The notes: generated by a model not told the origin, from the letters alone. A stretch of 64,000 nucleotides of DNA from Epiperipatus broadwayi (GCA_028023455.1 JAQFVV010000013.1:10766579-10830578), one strand, 5' to 3'. Counted from the first letter of the stretch, positions 52,890 to 64,000 are shown. Numbers and translations are program-made.

Positions 52890-53170
52890 TATATTCATTG
52901 TGGAATCGGGAGAATTGGCATCCATCCTGTCAACAAAATAATATATTTAATCATATTGGATAGATCACCTCTCAGAACATCAGGAGTCAAAAGGTATTGT
53001 TGTAGTTCCATCCTCGAAAAATAACCGGGCTTAACTTGAAAACCGATTTTTAATATTAAAGTAAAAAGAAAAGACAATCAGAAAAGATCCAACAAACAAA
53101 AGAAAAAAAATCGCACAATCAGCCTGGAGGACGAGTGCTATTGTTGTATCAAGTCTCACACTCATTAATA
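52890..53170. other. Locally GC-elevated block, candidate 5' exon region
   Basis: Several CpGs (TCGGGAG, CCGGGC, ACGAGT) in an AT-rich setting. On the minus strand, TATTTTGTTGACAG (acceptor-like) precedes ATG and 28 codons beginning MDANSPDSTMNIVYRVYPNK. An overlapping minus frame (53077-52895) is open for 60 codons. Both are short enough to be chance and no splice donor was found. Confidence 0.2.
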
Positions 53171-54175
53171 TTTTATACTGGTTTATTATATATGAAAAGG
53201 TTATATATTTTTAATATAGAATAGTCTTTTTATAATATTTATGTCAATTAATAATATTCCATATTAATTTTTTATTTAGTAATAAATGATTTTTACATAA
53301 TTGCTTGAAAAAAAATATCAGAAATTTATCAACAATGCAATTAGATCTTATTTGCTTTTTTTTGTGTGTCTGCTTGGATGAATATTTAAAAACTATACAT
53401 AAAAACAATTTCCACAATAAATATTTATACATCGTATATAAATATTATAATTACACATGAATATGTAAAATTTTATTCAATAATGTTCGCTTTTTAAAAT
53501 GATCCAAGCGTTTGCATTTGTTTCTATTTCTTGCCTAAGCATTGGTTTGCTAATATTAATCTAAAAAAGCTGGAGTATTATATACCATGTAAATACAGCC
53601 ATTTAAGAAGATAATGGTAAACTATAAAATCAGAGTTTATAATAGAGTAAGATTTTTCCTATCCATGAGTAAATGGCTTCACCATATTATAATCATACTT
53701 ACGATCAAGACAACTTTACCTATCTGATTAATCCAGATGAACTTAAGATTTTTCATTTCCACTTCATAACATGCAAAAACAGACCAATATTATTGACATA
53801 TTTGCGCTAAGTAATAAAAGAAAAATTCCAAACTTATTTGCTTTATGCTAGTCAACCTGAATCAACAGCTGATTATGGATTGTCTTAATCATTATTCAAA
53901 GAAATCTTTTTATAAATGGTCTCAATAATGATAACCCATTTACCAAGAAAATTATGTAAATAGCTCAAGAAAACAAACTTTAATAATTAAACAGAATTTA
54001 TTACAAAAACAATTGAGAAATGATAGTAGACAATAGCTACAGGACCTCATATGTAATACATCTCTATATATCATAATTATAAAAAAAAAAAAACAGCCTT
54101 AAATACCTGACTATGTTGCAAAAGCATTTTTAGTATATCTCAATAAAGAAATTTTGAAGAAGTCAATATTTATCA
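53171..54175. other. AT-rich DNA, no gene seen
   Basis: No supported feature. Confidence 0.6.
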
Positions 54176-54195
54176 GACAAGTTAATTGTATATTG

Positions 54196-54288
54196 GTCAA
54201 GCATTAGTGGAATAGCGGTTAGCATAGCTGCCTTCTAAGCAGCCGGCCAGGGTTCGCTTCTCGGTCAATGCTTTGACATATATATATA
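54196..54288 (+). mobile_element. tRNA-derived SINE with target-site duplication
   Basis: Flanked by GTTAATTGTATATTG (54181-54195) and GTTAACTGTATATTG (54291-54305), a 15-bp duplication with one mismatch. The head has GCATTAGTGG, A box AATAGCGGTTAGCAT, a perfect anticodon arm GCTGC-CTTCTAA-GCAGC (anticodon position TCT), B-box-like GGGTTCGCTTC, and GGTCAATGC, whose AATGC pairs with the 5' GCATT as an acceptor stem. A short TATATATAAA tail follows. Same family as 35466-35561. Confidence 0.9.
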
Positions 54289-54309
54289 AAGTTAACTGTA
54301 TATTGATGG

Positions 54310-55560
54310 TGTTTCCGTGACTTGTTTTTTTATTTACATTTTAGCAAATAACAATTAGATAATCATTTAGTGACCCAACAGTTGAAGTGCTAATTCGATT
54401 GACTAGGACTCAGATATTTGAAAGAAAAAGATCTCCGATTACTTGAAAATTTTTCAGCTAATTGATTTATCTGTAATTACAAACACCCCCACAAATATGT
54501 ATATAGAAAGAGAGAAAAGGAGATAAAAGAAAGGCAAAATTGAAGCAATCTAATCATAAACACAAGATTTGAAGGGTTAAATAAAAAATTAATAAATTAA
54601 ATAATTACATTTTCAACAGATATTTTAATGAAGCTAATGATGTTTATATAATAATAATTTTCAGCTTTTAATTTTATATCACTTTTTATTCTAAATTTAA
54701 ACAAAAATAATAATAATAATAAAATAAAACTAAATCAAATTCTTTCAAATAAATATTTGCTGCAAAGTTCAAGCTTAGAATACTTTTCTCATTTTTAAAA
54801 ATTCAGTCATTTCATCTTTCTGTTTGCAATATGTATAACTGCTCATTAAATATTATTTTCTTATGCTCAAGTTTAAAGGACCACATAAGTCATTCAATAG
54901 TAGTCTCAGTCCATTAACAATAGTTCTGCTTTTATACTATTTAATAAGTTTTGTTTCTCTTGGGGTTCCGAGTTGAAATTTTCCCAGTGGTTTTTACTTA
55001 TCAGTATACTATTTTGCAACAGAACTAAATTACGATCATTTTAGAAAATTAAATTATTATTAGTTTTTGAAGCAGAAAAGTAATAAATTTGCGTTATTTC
55101 TGTATTATAAAATTAAAATATCGGAAATAGTTTAATAAAAAAAATTTTTAATGTTCATTTTTGCCGATGAGATATTAAATTCCATTCTGAAAATTATATT
55201 AATAATATTATGCACTTCTATTTGGCAATTTTTGATTACTCAAGTTTTCTAGATGATATTAGTATAGAAATTACTCATGTTTTATTACATCTTGTATAAG
55301 TTTAAAAATCAAATTCCTACCTTTAGAAAAATGCTGCAGTTAAAATAGATAGTTATTGACCAGGATCAGATCGAACTGTTTATTCAAGTAATTTGACTGT
55401 ATTCAAAACATTAAAAATTTTTGAAATTTTTGACTTTCAGTTTAAATAGAAAAGTGGGTTAATGTGTAACTACATTATTTCCAGCTTTGGATCTCATGTC
55501 ATCATTGATAAAAATAAGAGTATTGTAAATTCTACATTTTATGTAAATCTTAATATGTTT
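54310..55560. other. AT-rich DNA, no gene seen
   Basis: No gene or RNA. 54395-54480 has GACTCAGATATTTGAAAG-type sequence that may be an old SINE body. Confidence 0.5.
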
Positions 55561-55565
55561 TAGAC

Positions 55566-55802
55566 TTAAACAAGGCAAAACTCTCCATACAGTAATGCCA
55601 CCTGTGCCAACCAGAGATCTAGATGTAGTGCTCTCAGATCCAAGGCTCCCCACTGATGAAGGCCACAAGTCAGAAACTAGTCTGGGGATATTGGATGAGT
55701 AGGCACTAGATAGGGATTTTATGCACAAGCCTTCTGGCATCCATTGATTACTCTGGTTGGCACAGGGTTGTACTACTGTATGGAGACTTTTGCCTTGTTT
55801 AA
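55566..55802 (+). mobile_element. Foldback element, family C, with hammerhead-like core
   Basis: Arms 55566-55616 and 55751-55802 are inverted copies of about 50 bp with a few mismatches (AAACAAGGCAAAA start, GTGCCAACCAGAG inner end). The core matches 32454-32677 in the opposite orientation and the fragment at 58846-58990 in the same orientation. It contains the hammerhead-like motif at 55648-55687. Confidence 0.85.
55648..55687 (+). ncRNA. Hammerhead-like ribozyme, family C
   Basis: Stem I CCCCA/TGGGG (55648-55652 and 55683-55687) pairs perfectly. CTGATGA is at 55653-55659, GAAA at 55673-55676, and stem III is ACT/AGT (55676-55681). The cleavage triplet is GTC ending at 55682, the classical one. 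Stem II has three pairs (G61-C71, G62-T70, C63-G69) but an A-A mismatch where a G-C pair is usual, so activity is uncertain. A related but further decayed core lies at 62627-62664. Confidence 0.6.
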
Positions 55803-55849
55803 TAACAATTATGTGCTAGTATAAGAGATGGTGATCATGTGATGTTTTA

Positions 55850-57115
55850 GACTATGAAGAATTTATGATATTGGTTCTTATCAGATAGTTCTCTTAATTT
55901 TTTTATAGAACCTTTTTTTAAAATTTTGTTTTGTTTATAAATTATTTCATAATTATTATTTTGTTTGCCTTTCAGACTTATATTTGCATATAAAGTGGTT
56001 ATGTTCATAAGCAAATACCCTTACTCTCTGTGAATTTTAATGTACTTCAAATTCTAACACAATATATATCCATCACATTGATTATTCAAGTTTACAATAG
56101 ATGTCAGACTGACTGGAGTTAGTAGTATTTGCTATTGAAAAGTATATGGAATTTGGTATCATGAGATGTCTTTTTGAATGAATTCAGAAACTTTCAATTG
56201 TAATAACTTATTTTAATTGAAATATTTTTTTCCATCTGCATTATTTTTTTACATATAATTATTTCTTTTTTAATTGCTAGTTATTGTTTAAAAATGGGAG
56301 AAATTAAAACATTGTGATGAAATTTCTTCACAAATTAGTGATTAGTGGATTTTTGTAGAAGCGGTGGAATATCTTATGTAACATTAATAGTTTGAAATGT
56401 GAATATTTAATGGTGAAAATATCTTCTCTAATAAATTGTGGGACTTGTAAAATCATCTAAAGCATAATAACCAAAATTACTTTCTAATAATTCAATATAA
56501 AATGGTGACTCCATTCATTCAGATGGAGTGCTGAAAGCAAAAGCTAGATTATCATGTTGCAGTAGATATAAAAAATGTTATCATATAGTTGTCAGAGAAG
56601 ATTATCAAAACTGATTTTACAGAAGGAAAGAAACTATCCAAATCCATTTAATAATATTAAATGAATTGAAATATTAAATATTAGGATCACTGTGTTTATA
56701 AAGATTGGAGTATTTTTTTTCAGTTTTTTTAAGTATCTTTTAATTATAAAAAATCTAAGAAGTAAATTACCTGACAGTGTTTTAATTAATTTAGACTGTG
56801 TTTATTTTTGATGTCTTAATGATATGAAGTAGGTATTGTTAAGTTCTCTTCTGGAAGGCAGAGTGGGATAACTAATCATAAAGACTCATTAAAGACTACA
56901 GATAATTCTCTCAATAAATTGTTTGAGAAAGTAACAAACAACAACAGACTACCATTCAATAATTAAATGTTATAGCCTAGTTACCTCAATTATCTTTTAA
57001 AACAGAGCATACAGGTGCAAACTATATGTGGCATAATTTATTTTAAAAAAAAAAGTTTTATCTTTACTTCTATTAACACATTGTACAGGCTTAAACCTGC
57101 ATTTATATATGTAAT
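55850..57115. other. AT-rich DNA, no gene seen
   Basis: No gene or RNA supported. Confidence 0.55.
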
Positions 57116-57121
57116 ATATGT

Positions 57122-57420
57122 GGGGTTTGAACTCAGACTTTCACACGACCCACCACTCTCAGTGCCATCTCATATTGCTGACCCACCTGATCACACACAT
57201 GTTGAAAAGATAAATAATCACCAATATATGTATTTCATGCTAAACCAGCAATCATCAGCTGGTCCAGATTACTATCCTCACACATATATATGATCAGTAC
57301 TCATCTTTATATTAAGATAGCCAATATTTATACTTTAATGGACAGGCTTCAAACTATTCCAACTCACAACTCTTTAGCCTTCCATTTCATTGAAAATCTG
57401 ATGATGAAACGTTCAAAACC
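57122..57420 (-). mobile_element. Family A element, long copy
   Basis: About 300 bp, matching 57573-57851 along its length and 15182-15400 over its first two thirds. On the minus strand it starts near GTTTTGAACGTTTCATCATC, carries the hammerhead core in the middle, and ends with GAAAGTCTGAGTTCAAACCC. It contains no inverted arms, so this is probably the ancestral linear form from which foldback copies derive. The open frames across it are not genes. Confidence 0.85.
57221..57262 (-). ncRNA. Hammerhead ribozyme-like core
   Basis: Minus strand: CCAG, CTGATGA, T, stem II TGCT/AGCA with loop GGTTT, T, GAAA, stem III ATA/TAT with a CA loop, A, TTGG. Stem I has one G-T pair, and the 10.1/11.1 position is T-T instead of G-C. 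Core boxes are intact; activity is uncertain. Confidence 0.7.
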
Positions 57421-57572
57421 CTTGTTAGTGCCAAGGTTGTCATCCTACCCATGTTGCTTCTATTGTAAAAAATGTGTCTTTTTAAACTGTGATAAAATGG
57501 GTGACTCTACAGCATAAAACTATAAATTATGGCCAGCTCAACAATGAATCATCCTATTATTATAATTATTAT

Positions 57573-57851
57573 CTTGAATCCAGACTTTCAAGCTCCCTTT
57601 AGTCATCCATTCTATCTTATACAACTGATACACATGTCCATATATATGTGAAAAAGATAAAAGATATCCAATAAACATATTTCATGCTGAACTAGCACTC
57701 ATCAGTTGGTCCAGAACATCTTCTTCCACACATCTTCAGTTCTTACTAAGATAGCAAATCTTCAACCTTTAATGGACAGGCTTCAATCTTCTCCACTCTC
57801 CAACTCTTCAGCCATCCATATCATTGAAAATCTGATGATGACATGTTCAAA
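57573..57851 (-). mobile_element. Family A element, long copy 2
   Basis: Same orientation as 57122-57420, about 450 bases further on. Shared blocks include TTAATGGACAGGCTTCAA, TCATTGAAAATCTGATGATG and the hammerhead core. At its minus-strand 3' end, an (ATT)n-like run (57550-57572) follows the terminal GAAAGTCTGGATTCAAG, suggesting a simple-repeat tail. Confidence 0.85.
57668..57709 (-). ncRNA. Hammerhead ribozyme-like core
   Basis: Minus strand: CCAA, CTGATGA, G, stem II TGCT/AGCA with loop AGTTC, T, GAAA, a stem III with one mismatch, A, TTGG. All core bases are intact; stem III is weak. Confidence 0.7.
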
Positions 57852-57869
57852 CAAGAGCTTTAATGTAAG

Positions 57870-58395
57870 ATATTTATCTGGTTTATAAAGTAATTGAATA
57901 AAAAATTAAAATATATAGATTTTTATTTACAACTTTGATCAATTTGATGTAAATGTAAGAATGAAAAACATATGGGTACAGCCACTAAATGTCACATGAT
58001 CACTATCTCATTTTGCTTTGTTTAATACGGGTAGAGGTTATTGAATCTACTCCAATTGAGAAAAGTATTTTTCATTACTCTCAATTTAATAATTTAAATA
58101 AAATTGTTGAGCTTCTCATGTTAACTACATGCTTAATATCATAACTTCCATATTACACTATACAATAAACAAAATCATAACTTTTTATATAAACACACAT
58201 AGTATATACAAACTCTTTAACATGCTGGGTGAAGAAGCTGTTAGTGGTAACAAAAACAATCAAAATAAATTAATGCAGGCCTAGCACTTTTGAGGTTTTG
58301 TCCCTCATATTCATGACCAAAATAGATTTTAAATCATTGTTTGTTATTGATAAATGATAATGTCTGTAAATGCGTATGTAAATTAACTTGTCCAT
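57870..58395. other. AT-rich DNA, no gene seen
   Basis: No supported feature. Confidence 0.6.
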
Positions 58396-58537
<142 letters not shown>

Positions 58538-58540
58538 TAA

Positions 58541-58600
58541 AAGGAATTTGAACCCAGACTTTCAAACTCCCTTTAGTCATTCACTCCATCTTGTTCACAC
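58541..58600 (-). mobile_element. Family A 3'-end fragment
   Basis: GGAATTTGAACCCAGACTTT and the following CAAACTCCCTTTAGTCATTC match 57574-57612. It abuts the TAA array directly, again placing a (TTA)n tract at the element's minus-strand 3' end. Confidence 0.8.
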
Positions 58601-58661
58601 ATATACTTTGTTGTTTATGGTTATTTTTTTTGCCAATTTACATGCTTTATTGCTACAGTAA

Positions 58662-58750
58662 AGTAATGGATTTAAGTGAAAAAATTCCACAGCTCACAGT
58701 TTAATCTGTCATTTTTGGTATTCAATCATCTTATGAACTTGTGAGCAACT
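58662..58750 (+). repeat. Decayed dispersed repeat
   Basis: AGCTCACAGTTTAATCTGTC, ATTTTTGGTATTCAATC and ATCTTATGAAC resemble 22862-22957 in order and spacing. Confidence 0.3.
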
Positions 58751-58845
58751 AAATACATGATTTTTTTAATTACTTTTTAGGATTTTACCTTTTTTAAAAA
58801 ATTTAAAAGGCTATGAAAAAATTAACTGTCATAGGCAATGATGGA

Positions 58846-58990
58846 ATGCAAAAAGCCACAAGCTAGAAACTAGTCTGGGTATATTGGATGAGTAGGCACT
58901 AGACAGGTATTTTATGCACAAACCTTTCTGCATCCATTTATTACTCTGGCTAGCACTGAGTGGTGCTATTATATGGAGACTTTTGCCTGT
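58846..58990 (+). mobile_element. Family C element, right half
   Basis: Matches 55663-55795: AGCCACAAG, GAAACTAGTCTGGG, ATATTGGATGAGTAGGCACT, ATTTTATGCACAA and the right arm to TTTTGCCTG. The left arm and the CTGATGA box are missing or degraded. Confidence 0.85.
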
Positions 58991-58999
58991 GTGTGATAA

Positions 59000-59289
59000 T
59001 TGATGTAATTATATTGAAGCTGCAAATGATATGCATTTAATTACAAAAATTAAAATAAATATATTCAAACATTACTTAAGGTATACAAATATTTAGTGAA
59101 TATAATAATACATTTTTGAATAGAAATATTTTCAAGCTTTTATCAAATAATTTGTTTTTAAAACATGTTTCTGACTCATTTATACTAAATAAATAAAATT
59201 ATATATTTATTAATTAAAAAATAATGTTAGTGAGTAATGGTTAGCCAACTTGACTGCATCAGTCTGAATCTATGTCTACACCTTCACTA
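59000..59289. other. AT-rich DNA, no gene seen
   Basis: No supported feature. Confidence 0.5.
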
Positions 59290-59462
59290 CTCATAACCTG
59301 CATCTGCCTGCACTGGTTTTTCATTTTTCCTACACTGCACAACCTATAATTTCCTGCATTGATCACTATTTTCATTTGGTGCATTGCTTACAATCTGCAC
59401 TTGCATGCAGTGCTAATAGCCTACACCTGCCTGAACTGCTCACAATATACATCTGCTTGCAT
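59290..59462. repeat. Degenerate CTGCA-rich minisatellite
   Basis: Five or so imperfect units with the pattern ACAAYCTGCAYCTGCCTGCA plus CTGCTC, spaced about 25-50 bp apart. It stands out for its C and TG content. Old and heavily diverged. Confidence 0.6.
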
Positions 59463-62400
59463 GATATTTTAAATAACGTTATACTCAGTTTATTTTCAGC
59501 ATGTTAAATAAAATAATTTTATCAATCAGAAATGAGATTATTTCAGAGATGTCCAAAACTTTTTTTCCTTTTATTGCATTACTTCTATTAAATATTTATT
59601 TTAAAACACATACACACACTTCTCATTTGCACTTTTCATAATGCTTTATTTAATATGTGATAATACTTTCTGGCTAACAATCTTTTTAGATGTAATAAAT
59701 TATATTACAAGTATATGTTATATAATCATACAATAACTTTGATCTATAATAGATAAATATATTTCATATGTTTATCTATATTAAATAAATTATTGTATGC
59801 TTATGTATTGGATAATTGTAACAATTTTTTAGATATGAAGAAAATTGCTACCTAGTTAAAACTGTCACATATTAAATAAAGCATTGTGAAAAATGCATAT
59901 AAGAAGTATGTGTGTGTGCGTGTGTTTTGTGAAGATGACAAAAGACTTATTATGACTGATGCTTCAAATAGGAGTGTAATGAAAATGAATCACATTTTAA
60001 AATAATAAACATAATTTTATAGATAAAAACATAACTACTTCTGAATCATGAAGGGAAAATTTAAAGTTTACCAAGTCATATGGAAACTGAAATATTTCAG
60101 TAATTGAGTGGAATAGGAGTGTTGTGATATACTTAAATATATAATTGCTAATGTGTTCCTACCATGAATTGTTATAAAATATATATAAGCTCTTTTTTAT
60201 TACATTAAAAATAATAATTTGTTTAACTTCCAAAAGTTCATTCAGCATTCTTTAAAAATTCAAAAATATTTATTTAAATTATTAAAATATCACTCTAAAT
60301 TTGTGATATCTCATTTAATTAAAATAGCAAAATGAAAAATTGAAATGCGAAATTATATTTTTTTGCAACATTTTAATTAGAAATGTTCATTTTGTTATCT
60401 GTGCAAAAATTATAATACTTTTAATACTTTTTGTCAAATGTTATAAATCATTGTTAACAGCTATTAATTAAAAACGATATAGTAATTTAAGGGCAGTTTA
60501 ATTTATAAATAACTTTTTGTATCAATTTATAAAAGATAGAGAGAAAATCTATATTATAATTTTAATAATAAGATGCTAAAATAAATAATGTTAAGAGTGC
60601 ATATGGCTTCTATAACCAGAATTTATTTTCTTACTGTATTTATTATTTTAGCACATTGGTTTTTTTGTTTATAGAAGCTTAACTATTAACAAAATATCAC
60701 TTATAGCTCTCCAAATGAGCTATAATACCACATAGCAACTAATCAACTTGAACCATTAAAGAAGAACAAAGTTGAAAGCCATTAGTGATATACATAAAGC
60801 AGCAAGAATCCATAGTCAGGCTTGGGTACTTTGAAAGACTTGACAGCACATAAGGAACTTAAATAGGCAAAAGAGTGGACTAATATTAAATTCTTAATAT
60901 GGCAACATTTAGCATCATAGCAAAATTTTTATATACATGAAGTTTAATAAATTCTTGATAAAAAATATAAATAATGTGTAGAGATTCCAACTAGAAGATA
61001 AATTTACTATTGGCTTTATTAAATCCTCCAGTTTTACTACTTTACATATATATTTGATAGTCATTAATTATGTAGTTCATGGCTTGTGTTTTACCAGAAC
61101 TGCATATATCAATGGTTTTTAAATAAATTATATTTATGAACAGGATAAGCACAACAATTATGGTTTGTCTCAATGATGAGACTCATATAATATCTAGAAA
61201 GATCAAATACCAACTGGCTTAGTGTTGGATCTAGAGAAAAAATATTTACAACATTATAATAAGTCCACATTGAGCATTATAATTGATTAACCATACAGAA
61301 AGAAGATCTTCATTTGAGAACTATTTATAGTTGTATTTATATTTGCTGTTTTTTTTAACAGTTTTCAAATTGGTAAAAAAATGACCTTGTAATTAATGTC
61401 AACTTTAAATTTGTAGAATAATATTTTTACAGTTTGATAACTAAAGTCTTGTGATATTCTTTTCTAAATAGAAAATGCATTCATTATATATTTAGCTTTC
61501 TTATTGCTACAAGTCAAACATTTATTTCAAATTTGCCAAGCTTGATTATCATATGAGCATTTGGATTTTATAAAAACTGACTTCTATTTACTCCTTATGA
61601 GATTTATAATTCTATGCTTCAGAAACTAAAACAGGCTTATGTTCTAAATGAATATTTTGTTGATATTACATTTTAAATATTTTATGATTTATGCATCCAT
61701 ATCAAAGTTTCTTTGAAAAATAATTGCCTCCATAGATTAGACCATTTATAAATAATATTTTTGCACCCAATGTTTTGCAACTTGTTTGTGGGTCAAATAA
61801 GAAAATTAATGATGTAAAGTAATGATTACTGGAAATATATATAATATAACATGAAAAATAATAATGAAAAGATTTTAAAATGCATATAAAGATAAAAATT
61901 ATATTATTTTTCTTACAATGTAAACTTAATTGCAAAAAAATAATGAAATTACTGTGTAGAAAAATATTTTATTCTTTAATCAAATTGATTTAAAAAATAT
62001 AAACCAATTGTTTATAAAAGTTAAAAATTTAATTACAAACCATAATAACAATTAAATCAATGACTTCTTTGGTGAAAAGCAATTAACTCATCATCACAAA
62101 TGCTTTTGCAGGTCACTTCTGGATTAAACTATAAATTATTCAATTTTAATATTATATTATAAGCATTAGGTATGTAAGTAAATTGCAATAAATGTATTCC
62201 ATTTTTATATAAATTTCCATCTTTATTTTTTAGTTATCTTCAGGTTTTTATTTGAATTCTTTTTTTTATCAGTTTCAATATAAAGTTCTTAATGAATATT
62301 CCTCAGAAAGTGCTCATTTTATTGACATTTGTTTTTGTTTGGAAAATGAAATAGACTGTGACTATCTTTTAATTCCTGTGTATTGCACAGCTTTTCCTGG

Positions 62401-62590
62401 AAAATACATTTTGTAAATAGTATCAATATATTCAAAAAGATGCCATCCCAATGTTTGATTGAAGTAGCTTTTCCTTATAAATTTTTAATAACCACACATC
62501 TCTTGATTTTTTATCTTATATAATAAATAATATGTAATAAAATAAGACCAGCCTCTAACCTAGTGCCATCTGTAATAAGGTTAAGTAATT
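59463..62590. other. AT-rich DNA, no gene seen
   Basis: About 3 kb of AT-rich sequence without recognised genes, RNAs or repeats. A short (TG)n lies near 59907-59925. Confidence 0.55.
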
Positions 62591-62599
62591 AGTGGTTAT

Positions 62600-62750
62600 C
62601 AGATGATAATGTGTGTCAAAACCCTATCCCCATACCAGTTTCTGGGTTTTTCTTTAATCAGTGAAGTATTGAGACTAAAATCTGATAGTAGTGTAATTAT
62701 GCATCTATTAGTTCTTGGTGCACCTATTCTATGACAGGTTAAAATTCATT
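62600..62750 (+). mobile_element. Diverged family C copy
   Basis: CCCTATCCCC, CCAGTTTCTGGG, CTTTAATCAGTGAAG, AATCTGATAGTAGTGTA, ATGCATCTATTAGTTCTTGG follow the same order as the family C core at 32500-32640. On the minus strand, 62664-62627 still shows CTGATTA, GAAAC and a CCCCA-type end. Confidence 0.6.
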
Positions 62751-62889
62751 TATATTACCACTGCAACTTGTACTTACTATAGTTGATGTTGAGTTAAAAG
62801 AACTTCTGACTCAGTTTCATTAAAATCACTTATTATTTTTATTGCTATTCAGTTTAAATTTGATATTCAGTTTCACAAACTGAATCATT

Positions 62890-63610
62890 TTGAGAATTAC
62901 TGTTGGGAATAGTTTTCTATTCTTATGGGTTTGTCAAATACTTGTTTTGGTGCAAATCTCTCAACAGATCATACACTCAGTATTATTTTGTATTTATGTA
63001 CAAAAGAAAAATGTGCCAATAATAAAAATAATAACATGGTATAATCCATTTAGCTTTTATATTATAAATGAAAGCATTTAAGTGCAACCTATTAGCTCAC
63101 TATTTAAGTTGTTATAAATTGTGAATTATGACAATATAATATTGTAAACATACATGCATCAAGAAACTTTTAATCTGACTGAAAGGAATGTAAAATCAAA
63201 TAAAAGAAAGTCTATCGTTTTAGATTTGTCAAAATCTGTATAAAACTGAAACTGAAGAACTTAATTGAAAATAAATTATTACAAAAAAGTTCAAAGTATT
63301 ACTTTACACTAAAAAAAATAATTTGTAAATTTTACATTTTGAAATTGTTTTGTTGCTAAGATATGTCTGAAATGTATATTTATTTATATTATGAATAAGA
63401 GCATTTAAGCTGTCTCTGTTAGCTTAATGCTTAAGATATAAAAGCCAAATGTGATTTTTGATAACATAAGGCTCGCAGAATCACTTTCAGTCCCTTTTAT
63501 TAGTTGTTCCAAGTTTCTAGATCTTTAACCAATCCTATGAACCTTATATTATCATAGTTCATAATTCAAAATTTAGCTATTATATAAAATGTTATAACTT
63601 AGTTAAAGAA
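62890..63610. other. AT-rich DNA, no gene seen
   Basis: 63430-63540 has TTAGCTTAATGCTTAAGA (A-box-like), possibly an old SINE. Otherwise nothing was seen. Confidence 0.45.
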
Positions 63611-63630
63611 TGATCTAATAAAAAATACTT

Positions 63631-63747
63631 TTTTTTATTTTTTATTTTTTAAGTGTCATAGCATCGGCCGGGACGCAAACCCGCAACCCAGGTAACTGCC
63701 TGCTAGTGCAAGGCAGTCGCGCTGACCTCTTGACCACCAATGCAAGA
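63631..63747 (-). mobile_element. tRNA-derived SINE with full cloverleaf
   Basis: Flanked by CTAATAAAAAATACTT (63615-63630) and CTAATAAAGGATACTT (63748-63763), a 16-bp duplication with two mismatches. On the minus strand a 7-bp acceptor stem GCATTGG/CCGATGC encloses an A box (GGTCAAGAGGTCAGCG), a CTGCC/GGCAG anticodon stem with an enlarged loop, and a T arm CGGG-TTTGCGT-CCCG that is the B box. An A-rich tail (AAAAAATAAAAAATAAAAAA) follows after a short GCTATGACACTT spacer. It is among the few GC-rich blocks in the window. Confidence 0.92.
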
Positions 63748-64000
63748 CTAATAAAGGATACTTAAATGCTCCTAACTGTAAAGTTACAACATGCAGCTCT
63801 GTAATGTATTAATTACATTAAACACAAAATTTTCCAAATATCAAGTGTCTGTCTGATACAAAAAAATAAAGGAATGACTGGAATAAAGTATTGAAGCTTC
63901 TAACATTAAAACCAAAAAGAAAAATTGGCAACAGTATCATCTAAAGATCATTACTCAGATATAATTAGATAGAGAATATTTTATTGCATAAATATATAAA

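Noticed and set aside
55459-55740. 93-codon minus-strand open frame
   Set aside because: Lies mostly within the family C foldback element, which has stops in the same frame in other copies.
57015-57293. 92-codon open frame and the two following frames
   Set aside because: Shadows across family A repeats; not conserved as protein between copies.
57398-57412. CTGATGATGAAAC resembling hammerhead boxes
   Set aside because: No room for stem II between the boxes.
63660-63745. Genuine tRNA gene
   Set aside because: The cloverleaf is good but the anticodon loop is enlarged, an A-rich tail follows, and target-site duplications flank it, so it is a SINE.

Overview
The window is AT-rich (roughly three quarters A+T by eye), almost gene-free animal DNA. 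It has dinucleotide to tetranucleotide microsatellites, tRNA-derived SINEs with target-site duplications, a 5'-truncated LINE, a Penelope-like retroelement remnant and sparse CpG. This points to an invertebrate with a large AT-rich genome; I cannot name the species. No intact host protein-coding gene, rRNA or host tRNA gene could be supported. The stretch reads as intergenic or intronic. Only one open frame, the LINE fragment at 35534-36112 (192 codons), is clearly longer than chance at this composition; open frames of up to about 100 codons are expected by chance.

Layout. 1-1470: a Penelope-like element remnant on the + strand with recognisable reverse-transcriptase and GIY-YIG pieces, facing an inverted second fragment at 1-447. 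3.5 and 8.6 kb: two inverted copies of a coding-like 150-180 bp segment. 5.49-5.97 kb: a perfect 41-bp palindrome and a 101-bp direct duplication. 10.19-11.38 kb: a local array of about 310-330 bp units that switches orientation. 15.1-15.7 kb: a near-perfect foldback element bracketed by an exact 36-bp direct repeat. 21.54-21.86 kb: an isolated GC- and CpG-rich island, the best promoter candidate. 25-29.6 kb and 32-34.3 kb: foldback elements. 35.28-36.33 kb: the LINE, a SINE nested in it, and a compound trinucleotide array. 37.7-38.2, 45.4 and 48.2 kb: dispersed repeats. 54.2 and 63.6 kb: two more tRNA-headed SINEs. 55.5-59 and 62.6 kb: more foldback and ribozyme-bearing elements.

Main discovery. 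Several otherwise unclassified repeats share a roughly 42-nt core that matches a type I hammerhead ribozyme: a CTGATGA box, a TGCT/AGCA stem II, a GAAA box, a tiny stem III, and a closing stem I of CCAA/TTGG. The best copy is 29346-29387 (+). Others are at 15279-15320, 34083-34123, 57221-57262 and 57668-57709 (-), with a decayed one near 26163. A second foldback family (32.45, 55.57, 58.85 and 62.6 kb) carries a different hammerhead-like core, best at 55648-55687 (+). In several copies the core lies between inverted arms. Hammerheads are known from Penelope-like elements and from non-autonomous retrozymes, so the Penelope remnant and these non-coding families may be parts of one mobile system. 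That link is inference.
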